Shown: positions 45,098 to 54,752 of the stretch, in pieces | Layout: every line of letters starts with the position of its first letter | Position numbering within the stretch: position 1 is the first letter of the stretch | Source: UBA2166 sp964463965 | Lineage (GTDB): Bacteria > Nitrospirota > Nitrospiria > Nitrospirales > UBA2166 | Direction: 5' to 3' | Length of the DNA stretch: 64,000 nucleotides | Assembly (NCBI GenBank): GCA_964463965.1 | Contig: CAYXED010000004.1 | Location: 62,001 to 126,000 of the forward strand | Program-made: the position numbers and the translations under genes | The notes under the pieces: generated by a model | What the model was told of the DNA's origin: nothing | The model's database searches: none | The model's input: the letters and a program-made list of their open reading frames with translations, nothing else

Positions 45098-46096
45098 ATG
45101 TCATTCGAGTTCTACAATTTGAGACCACACCATACCATGTCTGAAGCCTATGAGCAGTTTGCTCAGGCTGTTCAGAAAGGGCTATCAATGAAGCCAAAGC
45201 ACCTACCATCTTGGCTTATTTTTGATGATGAAGGAAGTGAGATATTTACGGAAATTACTAGACTCAATGGCTATCACCCTGCACGATGTGAGATTGAAAT
45301 ACTTGAAGAATACAAAAATATGATTATGTCTCTACTGGAAGGCGATACGTTTCGAGTGATAGAGCTAGGTGCTGGAGATGGGAGAAAAACAGAGATCCTC
45401 CTTGAGCACTTTATTGGGCATGGGCTTGTATTTGATTATGCGCCAATAGATATATCAATTGGCGCAACAAAAAACCTTGTTGAGTCTCTGGAGTTAAAGT
45501 ATTTGACAAGCAGGATGTCTGTGAAGGGGTTTGCTGCTGATTACTTTGAGGGACTAAATGCAGTCAACGAGGCCTCCAGTCATCGAAATTTTGTACTTTT
45601 TTTAGGGTCAACTATAGGTAATATGAAGCTTCAAGATGCAGAAAAATTTGTTCGTAAGCTATGGGAATCATTGGATAATCATGATTATGTCATGATAGGG
45701 TTTGATTTGATGAAAGACCCAAAGGTTCTTTATTCCGCATACAATGATTCAACGGGGATATTTGAAAAGTTCAATTTGCATCTCTTGGATGTCATAAATG
45801 AAAAGCTTGGAGGGGATTTTTCAAAGAAAAACTATGTTCAGCAAGGGCAATACAATCCCAAAACGCATGCAGTCGAGAGCTATATTTACAGTACAAGAGA
45901 ACAGGTCGTATCCATTGATGCTTTAAGAAAAAAATTCTCATTCTGCATGTGGGAGTCTATGCAGACTGAGCATTCATATAAATATACTGAAAGTGAGATT
46001 TGTACTCTTGCAGAGTCTAATGGATATGAAATTGTTAGAAACTTGTTTGATGCCAAAAACCAGTTTGTAGATTCCATTTGGAAAGTAAAAAAGTAG
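45098..46096 (+). CDS. EgtD-type (Methyltransf_33) SAM-dependent N-methyltransferase
   Basis: A 332-residue methyltransferase of the family that includes the ergothioneine enzyme EgtD (histidine N-alpha-trimethyltransferase). Typical segments are LPSWLIFDDEGSEIFTEIT at 37-54, motif I VIELGAGDGRKTEILL at 87-102, DYAPIDIS at 113-120 and FLGSTIGNM. The EgtD-like tyrosine region reads NGYHPARCEIEIL rather than EYYLTRTE, so the substrate may not be histidine. No egtB or other ergothioneine gene is nearby. AAGGAAG precedes ATG 45098. The divergent neighbour is a haem-oxygenase-like iron enzyme, 109 bases away; the two probably act together. Confidence 0.85.
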   Translation: MSFEFYNLRPHHTMSEAYEQFAQAVQKGLSMKPKHLPSWLIFDDEGSEIFTEITRLNGYHPARCEIEILEEYKNMIMSLLEGDTFRVIELGAGDGRKTEILLEHFIGHGLVFDYAPIDISIGATKNLVESLELKYLTSRMSVKGFAADYFEGLNAVNEASSHRNFVLFLGSTIGNMKLQDAEKFVRKLWESLDNHDYVMIGFDLMKDPKVLYSAYNDSTGIFEKFNLHLLDVINEKLGGDFSKKNYVQQGQYNPKTHAVESYIYSTREQVVSIDALRKKFSFCMWESMQTEHSYKYTESEICTLAESNGYEIVRNLFDAKNQFVDSIWKVKK

Positions 46097-46138
46097 TCTT
46101 CAGAGAAAAGGTATTTTAACCCTTTGAAGGTAGTTATG

Positions 46139-46531
46139 CTAGTTTAGGCTAGGCTGAAAATCTGGACTATCAAGGGAGAATGTTGGGATAATGGCATCAA
46201 AAAATGTTCCATCAGTTCGAAGCATTTGGTAGGTTCCAGACATTATTCCTGATGGTGTTAAAAGAGGTACAAAGCTCGTGTACTCGAAGTCTTCCCCAGG
46301 TTCTATAATTGGCTGGAGGCCTATAACCCCCTCTCCTCTTACTTCTCGAACTTGACCATTTGAGTCTGTAATATTCCAATAGCGATTGATGAGTTGCACG
46401 CGGCTATTCCCTTCGTTATGTATCGAGACATGATAGCTCCAGGTATAGTGTCCGGTATTAGGGAAAGATTCTTCGGTCAGAAATTTTAGATGAACTACTA
46501 TGACAATGGATTGAGTTGTTTCTTTGTACAT
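46139..46531 (-). CDS. apaG: ApaG domain protein
   Basis: ApaG (CorD) is a small beta-sandwich protein linked in other bacteria to divalent cation tolerance; its molecular role is unsettled. The 130 residues include YTWSYHVSIHNEGNSRVQLINRYWNITDSNG, the glycine-rich VRGEGVIGLQPIIEPGEDFEYTS and SGIMSGTYQMLRTDG, all characteristic. It lies six bases after a 142-residue hypothetical gene in the same direction, so the two form an operon. Confidence 0.94.
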   Translation of the reverse strand: MYKETTQSIVIVVHLKFLTEESFPNTGHYTWSYHVSIHNEGNSRVQLINRYWNITDSNGQVREVRGEGVIGLQPIIEPGEDFEYTSFVPLLTPSGIMSGTYQMLRTDGTFFDAIIPTFSLDSPDFQPSLN

Positions 46532-46537
46532 TTTGGA

Positions 46538-46963
46538 TTAATCCCCCCCATGAAATGCATCTTCATCATACTCTGGTACAGTAGAAGGTTCCCCTAATCC
46601 ACCGTGGAACGATTTTTGTATATCAAGCACTTGAGCTAGTGTCGGAGATGTTTGAAGAGTATCGCCAAATTGAACAATAAACTTTTCACATAGCTCCACA
46701 CCTTTTTCAAAATGGCGTGGAATGGTTTCTGCTGTTGCTTGTTGCCAAGTTATGTAAATAAGAAATTCCTGGAAATAACGGGCATTGGGAATCTTTTCTC
46801 CAAACTCTTGGAGGCGTTCAAAAGCCTGAGTTGCTTCGGGACCTTCATCGAGTGAGAAGGCCTCTTCTGCGTCATTAATGTCTTGCTGAAGAGATCCGAG
46901 CTCAGAGTTATGTTCCGCCAGATGGAGCGCCTGCTGCGCTGCAATAGCAGGGTCAAACTGCAT
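46538..46963 (-). CDS. Conserved hypothetical protein upstream of apaG
   Basis: A 141-residue soluble acidic protein that I do not recognise. ATG 46963 (MQFDPAIAAQQAL) is preferred over an upstream frame extension to 46996 because GGGGGAGGGA lies just before it. The sequence is helical, with regularly placed Leu/Phe/Tyr (LQQDINDAEEAFSL, RYFQEFLIYITWQQA), reminiscent of a helical-repeat or DUF-type scaffold, and ends in an acidic EYDEDAFHGGD. It is probably co-transcribed with apaG. Confidence 0.7.
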   Translation of the reverse strand: MQFDPAIAAQQALHLAEHNSELGSLQQDINDAEEAFSLDEGPEATQAFERLQEFGEKIPNARYFQEFLIYITWQQATAETIPRHFEKGVELCEKFIVQFGDTLQTSPTLAQVLDIQKSFHGGLGEPSTVPEYDEDAFHGGD

Positions 46964-47065
46964 AGTCCCTCCCCCCCTTGTGTCGAGTGATAGCAATGAA
47001 TATCATGCTTAAGCGTATGGCACAACCTTAGGCTTAAATGACACATAATATCGGAGGACCTAACA

Positions 47066-48433
47066 ATGGCAATTGAGGCGGTAAATCCTGCGACAGGTGA
47101 GCTGATCATGGCATATGATGCAATGCCAGTTGATAAGGTGGCGGCGATCATAAAAGAAGCACATAGCACATTTCTAGTTTGGAGGAGAACTGAGATTGCC
47201 ATGAGAGAAACTTCCATGCGCACCGCCGCAAAGATTTTGAGAGATCGCTCAACAGAGTATGGGAAGCTTATGACTGAAGAAATGGGAAAAATCGTTCGTG
47301 ATGGAAAGGCCGAAGCTGAAAAGTGTGCATGGGTATGTGAGTATTATGCTGATAATGCCAAAATTTTTTTAGCACCCGAGGTTGTATCCACTGAAGCTAC
47401 AAAAAGTTTTGTAGCGTTTCAGCCTCTTGGGGTAATTCTTGCTGTTATGCCATGGAACTTTCCTTTTTGGCAAGTGTTTCGATTCGCTGCACCGGCTCTT
47501 ATGGCGGGCAATGCAGGTATTTTAAAACATGCATCAAATGTTCCCGGTTGTGCACTTGCCATTGAAAATGTTTTTCGTGAAGCAGGATTTCCAGAAAATT
47601 TGTTTCGAACTTTGTTGATTACTGGAGGAGGAGTTGGTGATGTTATCGAACATCCTCTTGTTCGAGCGGTAACATTGACGGGAAGTACTCCTGCTGGAAA
47701 ATCTGTTGCAAGCAAATCTGGGGATATGATTAAGAAAACCGTACTCGAGCTCGGAGGAAATGACCCTTATATTATTCTCGAAGACGCAGATCTCAAACTT
47801 GCAGCATCTGCTTGTGCGTCTAGCCGATTAATTAATACGGGGCAGAGTTGTATTGCGGCAAAGCGCTTTATTGTTGTTGAATCGGTTAGAGAGGAGTTTG
47901 AAAGAATATTTGTGGAACACATGAAGGCACAATCGTTTGGTGATCCTATGGATCCTGATACTAATTTTGGACCCATGGCGAGGCATGATTTACGTGACGA
48001 ATTACATGGTCAAGTCACAGAAAGCATTGCAAAAGGTGCAGTCTGTCTTCTAGGGGGAGAAATCCCAGCGGGTAGAGGGGCATTTTATCCAGCAACTGTC
48101 CTGACTCGGGTTTGCAAGGGCATGCCTGCCTATGATGACGAGCTCTTCGGTCCTGTTGCGGCAATCATTGGTGTGAAGGATGAGCAAGAAGCCATTGAGG
48201 TTGCAAATGATTCAATTTTTGGTCTTGGTGCTGCAGTCTTCACAAAGAATTTGGAAAAGGGAGAACGTATTGCTAAGGAAGAATTGGAGGCTGGATGTTG
48301 TTTTGTTAATTCATTTGTTAAATCAGATCCGAGGTTGCCTTTTGGAGGGGTACGCGAGAGCGGCTATGGTAGAGAACTCTCTCATTATGGAATAAAGGAG
48401 TTTGTAAACATTAAAACAGTATTTGTAAAGTAA
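47066..48433 (+). CDS. NAD(P)-dependent aldehyde dehydrogenase (succinate-semialdehyde type)
   Basis: A 455-residue aldehyde dehydrogenase oxidising an aldehyde to the acid. The oxyanion asparagine (PWNFPFWQVFR), the cofactor-binding TGSTPAGKSVA, the general base glutamate (LELGGNDPYIILEDA) and the catalytic cysteine (NTGQSCIAAKRF) are all present. The short N-terminus and the FVKSDPRLPFGGVRESGYGRELSHYGIKEFVN ending match the GabD/Sad subgroup often called succinate-semialdehyde dehydrogenase, but the substrate is not proven. GGAGG lies ten bases before ATG 47066. It stands alone. Confidence 0.92.
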   Translation: MAIEAVNPATGELIMAYDAMPVDKVAAIIKEAHSTFLVWRRTEIAMRETSMRTAAKILRDRSTEYGKLMTEEMGKIVRDGKAEAEKCAWVCEYYADNAKIFLAPEVVSTEATKSFVAFQPLGVILAVMPWNFPFWQVFRFAAPALMAGNAGILKHASNVPGCALAIENVFREAGFPENLFRTLLITGGGVGDVIEHPLVRAVTLTGSTPAGKSVASKSGDMIKKTVLELGGNDPYIILEDADLKLAASACASSRLINTGQSCIAAKRFIVVESVREEFERIFVEHMKAQSFGDPMDPDTNFGPMARHDLRDELHGQVTESIAKGAVCLLGGEIPAGRGAFYPATVLTRVCKGMPAYDDELFGPVAAIIGVKDEQEAIEVANDSIFGLGAAVFTKNLEKGERIAKEELEAGCCFVNSFVKSDPRLPFGGVRESGYGRELSHYGIKEFVNIKTVFVK

Positions 48434-48500
48434 TGGAATTGCTACAAGTTAGTTTAAGCTTCGGCTATTATGGTAGCCACTTTTGGAGTTTTGTTCATTG

Positions 48501-50291
48501 ATGCCATTAGTATTGGATCCCCATAAGGAATATATGGAGCGTGTGAAATCTCGCCGACGCGATGTCAAGAATTTGGCTAAACGGGATCGATGGGTATCTG
48601 ATGGGAGATTAATTGTCTTTTTAAGTGGTGCGATAATTGCTGGTTTTGTTATTGGGCAGTCTTTATCGTGGTGGTGGATGACTCTGCCTGTAGTAGGGTT
48701 TTTTTCTTTGCTCGTTTTCCATGAGACAATCCGTAAACAATTACAGCATGCGGAGCGAAGCGTTTTATTTTATGAACAAGGTCTTGCGAGACTTGAAGGT
48801 GAGTGGATGGGACGTGGAGTTTCGGGAAGTGAATTTCAAGACTCTGCCCATCTATACGCTAAAGACCTTGATTTATTTGGAACGGGATCTCTTTTTGAGT
48901 TGTTGTGTACCGCTCGTACACCTGGTGGTGTACAGACATTAGCACAGTGGATAAAGCATTCTTTTGATCCCAAGGAGATTCAAGTTAGGCAAAATGCGGT
49001 TCAAGAGTTATCTCCTGAGCTTGATCTTCGAGAATCGCTTCACCTTCTTGGGCCTAATTATCGCGCAGATCTGCATGTTGAGAATTTATTGATGTGGAGT
49101 GAGTGTATTCCAAACTATAATGTTGGCCTCCACAGAGGCATTGTATTGTCTTTATCTCTTGGAGTTGTATTGGTTTTCATAGGGTTTTTGTTGGAATGGT
49201 ATGGATTGGGATTGGTGCTTGCAATGGCGATTGTTAACGGAATTTATGCGAGGGTACTTAGGGATAAAGTCTATATGTCCCTCTTGCATATCAGGCGCCA
49301 TCAGCAAGATCTTGCTTTGCTTATGGAATTTTTAGGTTATATCGAGTCCACATCACTTTCAAGTGAAAGAGTGACGTTTTTACGACAAAAGCTGGTTAAT
49401 CAATCAACTAAGCCATCTCAACAACTTAAAAGACTCGTAGATTTACTTACACTTGATAATTCAACACGTAATCAGTTTTTTGCTGCGGTTTCTTGGGCTG
49501 TGCTCTGGACGACAAATATTGCGTTGGCGGTTGAAGCGTGGAAACAGTGTACAGGCAAAGAGTTGAGAGAATGGCTTATGGCTGTTGGAGAGTTTGAGGC
49601 ACTTGTGGCGCTCTCGGGTTATTCGTACGAGCATCCTAAAGATAATTTTCCTGAAGTTTTTGAAGGCAAAACAATCTTTGATGGCAAAGGACTTGGCCAT
49701 CCACTGCTCCCTTATACTACCTGTGTTCGGAATGATATTAAGCTTGGTGACACGGAACGGATGCTTTTAATCAGCGGATCCAATATGTCAGGTAAAAGCA
49801 CTATGTTGAGAACTGTTGGACTCAATGTAGTTTTGGCAATGGCTGGTGCCCCTGTCCGTGCTGATACTTTAAGACTTTCTCGGATAGAAATTGGGGCAAC
49901 TTTGGTAATTCAAGATTCGTTGCAAGATGGAAAGTCGAGATTCTATGCGGAAATTACAAGGCTTAATCAGATTATGAAGCTGGCACGGACTCAGTGTTCT
50001 CTTTTGCTTTTGTTTGATGAAATTCTACACGGGACTAATTCTCGTGATCGTGTGACTGGGGCTGAAGCGTTGATTCGTAGATTTCTTGAGTATGACACAA
50101 TTGGATTGGTTACAACTCATGATTTGGCCTTGACGGAGATGGAAAATACTTTGTCCCCATATGTAACTAACGTTCACTTTCAGGACCGGATGCGTGATGG
50201 AGTGATAGAGTTCGATTATCAAATTCGATCGGGTGTTGTACAACAAAGCAATGCGATTGCATTAATGCGAGCAGTTGGATTGGAGGTTTAG
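48501..50291 (+). CDS. Membrane-anchored MutS-family ATPase
   Basis: A 596-residue protein with a C-terminal MutS ATPase domain. Walker A is GSNMSGKST at about 426-434, and LLLLFDEILHGTNSRDR and THDLALTEME follow as Walker B and H-loop. It lacks the MutS mismatch-recognition domain. Two hydrophobic pairs (about 37-74 and 205-245) predict membrane insertion. This architecture occurs in a poorly studied MutS-related group in several phyla; its function is unknown and mismatch repair is unlikely. ATG 48501 is favoured over TTG 48483. It is followed by lgt in the same direction. Confidence 0.88.
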   Translation: MPLVLDPHKEYMERVKSRRRDVKNLAKRDRWVSDGRLIVFLSGAIIAGFVIGQSLSWWWMTLPVVGFFSLLVFHETIRKQLQHAERSVLFYEQGLARLEGEWMGRGVSGSEFQDSAHLYAKDLDLFGTGSLFELLCTARTPGGVQTLAQWIKHSFDPKEIQVRQNAVQELSPELDLRESLHLLGPNYRADLHVENLLMWSECIPNYNVGLHRGIVLSLSLGVVLVFIGFLLEWYGLGLVLAMAIVNGIYARVLRDKVYMSLLHIRRHQQDLALLMEFLGYIESTSLSSERVTFLRQKLVNQSTKPSQQLKRLVDLLTLDNSTRNQFFAAVSWAVLWTTNIALAVEAWKQCTGKELREWLMAVGEFEALVALSGYSYEHPKDNFPEVFEGKTIFDGKGLGHPLLPYTTCVRNDIKLGDTERMLLISGSNMSGKSTMLRTVGLNVVLAMAGAPVRADTLRLSRIEIGATLVIQDSLQDGKSRFYAEITRLNQIMKLARTQCSLLLLFDEILHGTNSRDRVTGAEALIRRFLEYDTIGLVTTHDLALTEMENTLSPYVTNVHFQDRMRDGVIEFDYQIRSGVVQQSNAIALMRAVGLEV

Positions 50292-50355
50292 AACCTGACT
50301 CTATGATAAAACTATATGTAAGTATAACGTGTAAAATAATTTGTTGTGCTCTGAA

Positions 50356-51147
50356 ATGATTTATCCTGATATTGATCCTGCCGCTATACGTTTAGGTGCT
50401 TTTGCTATCCACTGGTATGGGCTGATGTATGTAGCGGGCCTTCTTACTGCGTGGTGGTTAGGCCGGGTTCGTGCAAAAAAGGTTGGTTCTGGGTGGCATC
50501 CAGATGAAATTTCCGACCTAGTTTTTTATGGGGCTCTTGGGGTTATGCTTGGTGGGAGAGTAGGTTACGTTCTGTTTTATAGTTTTGATGAATTGTTACA
50601 AGATCCACTGATGTTATTTCGTGTATGGCAAGGGGGCATGTCTTTCCACGGAGGTATGCTTGGAGTAGCTGTTGCAATGTGGCTATATGGTAAAAAAACC
50701 GGGAGAAGTTTTTTTGAAATGACAGATTTTCAGATTCCTCTTGCCCCTATTGGTTTAGGTGCTGGTCGTATTGGCAACTTTATCAATGGGGAGTTATGGG
50801 GGAGGCCTACAGATGTTCCTTGGGGAATGGTTTTTCCTCATGTTGATGGAGAGCTTCGACATCCATCGATGTTGTATCAAGCAGTTTTAGAGGGTGTAAT
50901 CTTATTTCTTATAGTCTGGATTTACTCTTCTCGCCCCAGACCAAGAATGGCGGTGTCAGGTCTTTTTCTCTTGTTTTATGGGATATTTAGGTTTGTGGTT
51001 GAGTTTGTCCGTGAGCCTGATAGCCACATTGGTTTTGTTGCTTTGGGCTGGGTTACGATGGGACATGTGTTGTCAACGCCTATGATTGTATTTGGGGCGC
51101 TATTCCTGGTATTGGCCTACACAAAGAATAACTTGGTAAAATCCTAG
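50356..51147 (+). CDS. lgt: Prolipoprotein diacylglyceryl transferase
   Basis: Lgt attaches diacylglycerol from phosphatidylglycerol to the lipobox cysteine of prolipoproteins in the inner membrane. The 263-residue protein has about seven membrane helices. The family signature is RIGNFINGELWGRPTD, preceded by GGMSFHGGMLG with its essential histidine. A final FRFVVEFVREPD segment is also typical. ATG 50356 gives the usual IDPAAIRLGAFAIHWYGLMY start. Its presence fits the lipoprotein encoded at 58467. Confidence 0.96.
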   Translation: MIYPDIDPAAIRLGAFAIHWYGLMYVAGLLTAWWLGRVRAKKVGSGWHPDEISDLVFYGALGVMLGGRVGYVLFYSFDELLQDPLMLFRVWQGGMSFHGGMLGVAVAMWLYGKKTGRSFFEMTDFQIPLAPIGLGAGRIGNFINGELWGRPTDVPWGMVFPHVDGELRHPSMLYQAVLEGVILFLIVWIYSSRPRPRMAVSGLFLLFYGIFRFVVEFVREPDSHIGFVALGWVTMGHVLSTPMIVFGALFLVLAYTKNNLVKS

Positions 51148-51205
51148 TAGGGGTTCTTTGTAAGTTAAAATTTAATGAGTATAGCTCTAAGAAAAGCCTT
51201 TTGAT

Positions 51206-53323
51206 TTACTGATTCAATTCTGAAACTTTTTCCAAAACTGGAATATTGACCCGTTCTCCTTCATTGATTATTTGATTCAGGTCGAGATCAGGGTTGTATT
51301 GCCCGAGGAGCCATACTGGGACTTGGTATTTTTTCTGCGCAAGTACCCACATTGATTCTCCTTTTCGTACTGTATGAATATGAGTATCGCGGATACGAAA
51401 TTTACGAAAGAATGTTTCTTGTAGCTCCTGGTGATAAGTTACCCTTTTAGTCTCAAAGGTCGTTTTCGACACCCGAGAAAAATTAAGCTTCAGTTCCTCT
51501 CCACTGACAACATGTTTTTTCAAATCAATATTGTTGAGAGTTCGAATTTTCTGAGTCTTAATACCAAGCCATTCGGCATAATGCCCCAAAGTTTCTGACG
51601 CCTGTACTGTGATTGTCTGATTGTCCGAGACCGTATAGTCACTCGGATCGGCGAGAAGGGTTATCTCAGAAACTGATGGGTCATACTCAGGAATATTACT
51701 TTTCTTCCCCTTGCTTTTTAAGGCAATGGGGAGAGTTTTTGAATTATTAGACTCTTCTGTGGGTTTGAGTATTAATATTTGACCAATCTGAAGCAAGTTT
51801 TGATTTTGCATTGGGTTGAGCTTAACAATTTTATTCTCATCAATGTTAAACCGTTGTGCAATACGATGGATTGAGTCTCCACGTCTAACGACATACTTCC
51901 CATCTTCTGGTATAGGTTTCTGAATAGAAGGTTTGGCGTGATATTTCGAAACTTTCTGCCGTGGCAAGTGAATACGTTGACCTGGATAAATGGGTCTGTG
52001 GCGATTTAGTCCATTGAAATTCACCAGCTCTGTTAGCCCAACACCATATCGTGTGGCAATTGTGGATAAGGTATCTCCACGCCTCACTCGATGATACTTA
52101 TCACGTTGCTGCTTACTAAAACCTTTCTCTGAGGGGATTGTGCCAAAGATAGTAATGGGGTCGCCCTTTAACGATGTTATTGGAATTCTCAAGATAAAAT
52201 TTTGTGGTACGTATTTTGTGCCTTCCCAAACTGATTTTTTGAGTGATGGGTTGTGCCGTCTTAATTCAACGATACTAATATTGAATGCTGCTTTTAAGGT
52301 ATCTATGTGAAAGTATTGAGGAGCCTTTGCAGTTGTGGTATCGATGGAAGGTTCTGGTTGAATATGACCAAAGTATCTAACTGGGTTTTTGTCTATATCA
52401 ACAGCTGCAAGAAAGGCTGGGTAGAAATTTCGAGAAGCAAAACCAAATGTACGACTTTTGTACTTTTCAATAATGGTTTCTATGCTGTTTGTTTTTAGGC
52501 GTCGTACTGCACGGCGCATACCTGCAACTCCGTGGTTGTATGCAGTAAGAGCCAAGGGCCAGTGTTTTAAGGTGGTGTGGTTTCGTTCAAGCAATTGCGC
52601 GGCTGCAACGGTTGACATATAAGGATCAAGGCGTTCATCAATGACATGATCTATCCTCATAAATCGGCGTCCCGTTGAACGTGTAAATTGCCACAAACCT
52701 GCAGCTCCAGCATGTGAAGTAGCGGCAGGATTGAATGAAGATTCTACATGTGGGAGGGAAGCAATCTCCGCGGGCAATCCTCGTTCTGAAAGGGTTTTTT
52801 TGATGTATGATATCCATTGCCCTGATCGAATTAAACCATCCCGAAATCTATTTGCTTGACCTTTTTGAAATCGTAATTGCCGAGCGGCTTTTCGTAACTT
52901 TTTTTTGCTAACATCTTTAGGCCAAAGCGACAGAACTCTCTTCTCCTCTGCCGTAAGGTTTAATTGCTTTCCCTTAGCTAGCGACCGGAGGATTTTTGAG
53001 TATTTATCTTTTATTTTTTCTATAGCTTTTTCTTGGACCCGACGAGTTGATTTTGTAGGAATCTTCACAACTTCGTATATAACATCAAGGTGTTTTGAGT
53101 CGTGGATGAATCCGTGGCTGTCATCAATTTCTGTATAAACCTTTGTCCAAAAATCTACCGCGGGTTCAAGCTCTGCTGGTCGAGGGAATAGCGTGATGTC
53201 TGTTGATGCGCCAGAGGCTGAAGCAAATATAGTTAGGACAAGGAAACACGACGCTCCTAGCAGAAAGCTTTGACATGTGAATATTCTCAGAGTATGACGT
53301 GGAGAAGAAAAATCTTTAATCAT
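51206..53323 (-). CDS. mltD: MltD-like membrane-bound lytic transglycosylase with LysM repeats
   Basis: A 705-residue periplasmic murein lytic transglycosylase that cleaves between MurNAc and GlcNAc. An N-terminal signal peptide (hydrophobic about 18-35) is cleaved probably near ASASGA; no clean lipobox is seen. The SLT domain covers about 180-300, with catalytic Glu194 in LPHVESSFNP, then GAAGLWQFTRSTGRRF and LTAYNHGVAGM. Three clear LysM domains follow (RRGDTLSTIATRYGV, RRGDSIHRIAQRFNI, RKGESMWVLAQKKYQ) with a degenerate fourth (ASETLGHYAEWLGI). The region before the SLT domain is charged and helical. ATG 53323 is preferred over GTG 53329. Confidence 0.93.
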   Translation of the reverse strand: MIKDFSSPRHTLRIFTCQSFLLGASCFLVLTIFASASGASTDITLFPRPAELEPAVDFWTKVYTEIDDSHGFIHDSKHLDVIYEVVKIPTKSTRRVQEKAIEKIKDKYSKILRSLAKGKQLNLTAEEKRVLSLWPKDVSKKKLRKAARQLRFQKGQANRFRDGLIRSGQWISYIKKTLSERGLPAEIASLPHVESSFNPAATSHAGAAGLWQFTRSTGRRFMRIDHVIDERLDPYMSTVAAAQLLERNHTTLKHWPLALTAYNHGVAGMRRAVRRLKTNSIETIIEKYKSRTFGFASRNFYPAFLAAVDIDKNPVRYFGHIQPEPSIDTTTAKAPQYFHIDTLKAAFNISIVELRRHNPSLKKSVWEGTKYVPQNFILRIPITSLKGDPITIFGTIPSEKGFSKQQRDKYHRVRRGDTLSTIATRYGVGLTELVNFNGLNRHRPIYPGQRIHLPRQKVSKYHAKPSIQKPIPEDGKYVVRRGDSIHRIAQRFNIDENKIVKLNPMQNQNLLQIGQILILKPTEESNNSKTLPIALKSKGKKSNIPEYDPSVSEITLLADPSDYTVSDNQTITVQASETLGHYAEWLGIKTQKIRTLNNIDLKKHVVSGEELKLNFSRVSKTTFETKRVTYHQELQETFFRKFRIRDTHIHTVRKGESMWVLAQKKYQVPVWLLGQYNPDLDLNQIINEGERVNIPVLEKVSELNQ

Positions 53324-53551
53324 TAACACTCTACCCCCTACATTGTATAGGCATGAGAGGGTACAATCATTTCAATTTTGTGGATTCATTGCCATAAAAG
53401 CCACCAGCTCATATGGGGAAACCATATCTAAATAATTTGCCCGAGACAAGCAGATGAACATAATTTTTTCTAGAGGCTGTGTATTGCCACTTTATGGTAC
53501 GATTGTCTGTGGAGAATCCTAAACGTATTTTACGGAGGGTATAGTAAATCT

Positions 53552-54727
53552 ATGGTAGAACCTACCATTACCTGCCCGAGCTGCAAGAAAGAAATTAAAT
53601 TAACTGAATCACTTACAGCTCCGGTAATCGAGGCTACTCGCCGAGAGATGGAGCAGAGTCTCATACATGAGCGAAAAAAGATAAAAGAAGAAGAAGTACA
53701 AAAAGCTAAGCAAGTGATTGCTACTGATATGAATGAAAAAAACGCGTTAATTCTTGATTTAGAATCCGCCATAAAAACAAAAAACAAAAAGTTAGAAGAT
53801 GCACAAAAATCACAAGCAGAAGTGCTTAGAAAGCAACGAGAGTTGGATGATGCCAAACGCGAAATAGATCTTACGATTGAACAACGGGTACAGAAAGATC
53901 TTGTTCTTGCACGAGAAAAGGCTAGAAAAGAAGCTGAAGACGCAGCAAACCTTAAAGTCATTGAGCAACAACAAACTATTCTGTCGATGCAGACGCAAAT
54001 TGACGCGTTGAAAAGAAAATCAGAGCAAGGGTCTCAGCAACTCCAAGGGGAAGCACAGGAATTACAGCTTGAGGCTTTCTTGATGGACCGTTTCCCACGC
54101 GACCAGATTCATCCGGTTCCCAAGGGAGAGTTTGGTGGAGATGTGGTTCAGAGAATTTTCAATAACCTTGGCCAATCTTGCGGTACTATTCTTTGGGAGT
54201 CAAAACGAACAAAAAATTGGAGTGACGGGTGGTTGTTAAAATTGCGAGAAGATCAACGTGCCGCTAAAGCAGATATTGCAATTATTGTAAGCCAGGCACT
54301 TCCTAAAAACGTAGAGACATTTGATTGGGTAGATGGCGTATGGGTAACTAATCCACAGCTTGCAATTCCCGTTGCAATGGTTTTACGAAGTGGATTGCTG
54401 GAGATAGCATCGGCTCGTCAAGCAACGCAGGGACAACATACAAAAATGGAGCAGGTTTATAAATACTTAACGGGGCCAATTTTTCGTCAGCGAATTGAGG
54501 CTCTTGTGGAAAATTTCTCTACAATGCAAGACGATCTCCAGAAAGAAAAGAAAGTCATGACTAGGCAATGGGCAAAGCGAGAGGCACAACTGAATCGGAT
54601 GATGGAGTCCACTTCAGGGATGTATGGGGATTTTCAAGGGATTGCCGCAAACACCCTTCAAGAAATTGATGGGCTTGAATTTCATGCCTTAGAAGGTCCT
54701 GAAAAATATGAGGAAGAATCCTCATAG
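53552..54727 (+). CDS. DUF2130 domain protein with coiled coil
   Basis: A 391-residue cytoplasmic protein of the DUF2130 family, function unknown. A zinc-ribbon-like CPSCKKEI lies at residues 8-15. A long lysine/glutamate-rich coiled coil covers about 30-170. The DUF2130 core includes LEAFLMDRFPRDQIHPVPKGEFGGDVVQ, CGTILWESKRTKNWSDGWLLKLREDQR and LRSGLLEIASARQA, which resemble nuclease-like (RmuC/PD-(D/E)XK) folds; DNA repair is a guess from family resemblance. A strong GGAGGG ribosome binding site precedes ATG 53552. It is flanked by convergent cobW. Confidence 0.9.
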   Translation: MVEPTITCPSCKKEIKLTESLTAPVIEATRREMEQSLIHERKKIKEEEVQKAKQVIATDMNEKNALILDLESAIKTKNKKLEDAQKSQAEVLRKQRELDDAKREIDLTIEQRVQKDLVLAREKARKEAEDAANLKVIEQQQTILSMQTQIDALKRKSEQGSQQLQGEAQELQLEAFLMDRFPRDQIHPVPKGEFGGDVVQRIFNNLGQSCGTILWESKRTKNWSDGWLLKLREDQRAAKADIAIIVSQALPKNVETFDWVDGVWVTNPQLAIPVAMVLRSGLLEIASARQATQGQHTKMEQVYKYLTGPIFRQRIEALVENFSTMQDDLQKEKKVMTRQWAKREAQLNRMMESTSGMYGDFQGIAANTLQEIDGLEFHALEGPEKYEEESS

Positions 54728-54752
54728 ATATTAAGGTGACTCAAGGTTGGCG

